Assembly (NCBI GenBank): GCA_028023455.1
Contig: JAQFVV010000042.1
Coordinates: 7,399,922-7,463,921, forward strand
Direction: 5' to 3'
DNA length: 64,000 nt
Source: Epiperipatus broadwayi
Taxonomy: Eukaryota > Onychophora > Udeonychophora > Euonychophora > Peripatidae
Of the stretch, positions 63,640 through 64,000 are shown one piece after another. How positions within the stretch are numbered: position 1 is the first letter of the stretch; each line of letters begins with the position of its first letter. Position numbers and translations under genes: made by a program. The notes beneath the pieces are model-generated. The model ran no database searches, was not told where the DNA came from, and saw only the letters and a program-made list of their open reading frames with translations.

Positions 63640-64000
63640 TCCCAGGAGGCTGTAAAGTCACCAACCAAGGCAGCGGTTGGTGGCCGAAGGCGGAGAGTGC
63701 TAAGAATCACCTGATTGTGGACCCAGGCTGCCATTTGATGACAACTTTTTATTTAGGTACTTACAACTGCAGATCACTTTCAAGTGAAGGAAGATTGCAA
63801 GAATTAGAAGAAGAACTGTCTTATATTAAATGGGACATTATTGGACTTTGTGAAGTTAGAAGAAAAGGAGAAGAAACAATTGATTTAAAAAGTGGACATA
63901 TACTCTATTATAAAGGCACACATATCGGAAATACAAGTGGAGTAGGATTCATTATAAATAAAAAGTGGAAGAACAATATTGTGGAGATTGATGGTGTATC
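63640..64000 (+). mobile_element. 5' part of a LINE, running off the window
   Basis: A GC-richer leader with a hairpin (CACCAACC...GGTTGGTG at about 63659-63682) precedes an open endonuclease frame. Both ends of the full element are outside or uncertain. Confidence 0.6.
63738..64000 (+). CDS. LINE AP-endonuclease domain, partial
   Basis: ATG at 63738 opens a frame with no stop to the window end (87 codons). It reads MTTFYLGTYNCRSLSSEGRL, then IKWDIIGLCEVRRKGEE and GNTSGVGFIINKKW. The Asn of TYNCRSL and the Glu of GLCEVRR match the metal-binding and catalytic positions of APE-type endonucleases in non-LTR retrotransposons, such as those often annotated as craniofacial development protein 2-like. 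The reverse transcriptase would lie to the right. The frame is intact as far as visible, unlike every other retroelement here. Confidence 0.8.
   Translation, partial: MTTFYLGTYNCRSLSSEGRLQELEEELSYIKWDIIGLCEVRRKGEETIDLKSGHILYYKGTHIGNTSGVGFIINKKWKNNIVEIDGV

Overview
This is a eukaryotic, almost certainly metazoan, genomic window. It is very AT-rich, the coding sequence is split by long introns with GT-AG splice sites, and the rest is packed with retrotransposon relics, fold-back elements and simple repeats. The one host gene has an animal-type architecture. The phylum cannot be fixed from the sequence alone; a protostome or lophotrochozoan-like invertebrate is plausible. No bacterial gene, rRNA or CRISPR array is present.

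Host gene (3559-34377, + strand): six coding exons encode the last 386 residues of a TBC-domain Rab GTPase-activating protein that I recognise as TBC1D16. All splice phases join correctly, both catalytic finger motifs are present, and the reading frame ends at a natural stop. The N-terminal exons lie upstream of the window. The last intron is 16.8 kb and holds a decayed Ty3/gypsy LTR retrotransposon on the opposite strand (about 25.86-32.1 kb), with gag, protease, reverse transcriptase, RNase H and integrase remnants broken by stops and frameshifts.

Downstream of the gene (34.4-64 kb) I see no convincing host gene. This part contains several fold-back (inverted-repeat) elements (38.9, 40.2, 41.2 and 58.6 kb), a 1.07-kb element with terminal inverted repeats flanked by TA (42.2-43.3 kb), and an LTR-like relic (43.9 kb). 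It also holds a cluster of broken LINE copies arranged head to tail (47.2-53.6 kb). The upstream-type LINE fragment in that cluster is itself interrupted by a fold-back element and a tRNA-derived SINE. A second SINE copy is at 57.3 kb. The right edge holds the 5' part of a different LINE, whose endonuclease frame is open and runs off the window.

Several dispersed repeat families recur. One is a tRNA-like/fold-back family with a B-box-like end (1.36, 2.36, 8.82, 51.75 kb). A second is a composite family whose blocks appear in circularly permuted order (19.7, 23.1, 54.9 kb). A third is a palindromic family with full and half copies (9.2, 22.3, 56.0, 57.6 kb). No clearly new biological system is evident. 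The most interesting points are the arrangement of these repeats, intronic fold-backs that could form long RNA hairpins, and a Cys/His cluster at the end of the TBC1D16 protein.
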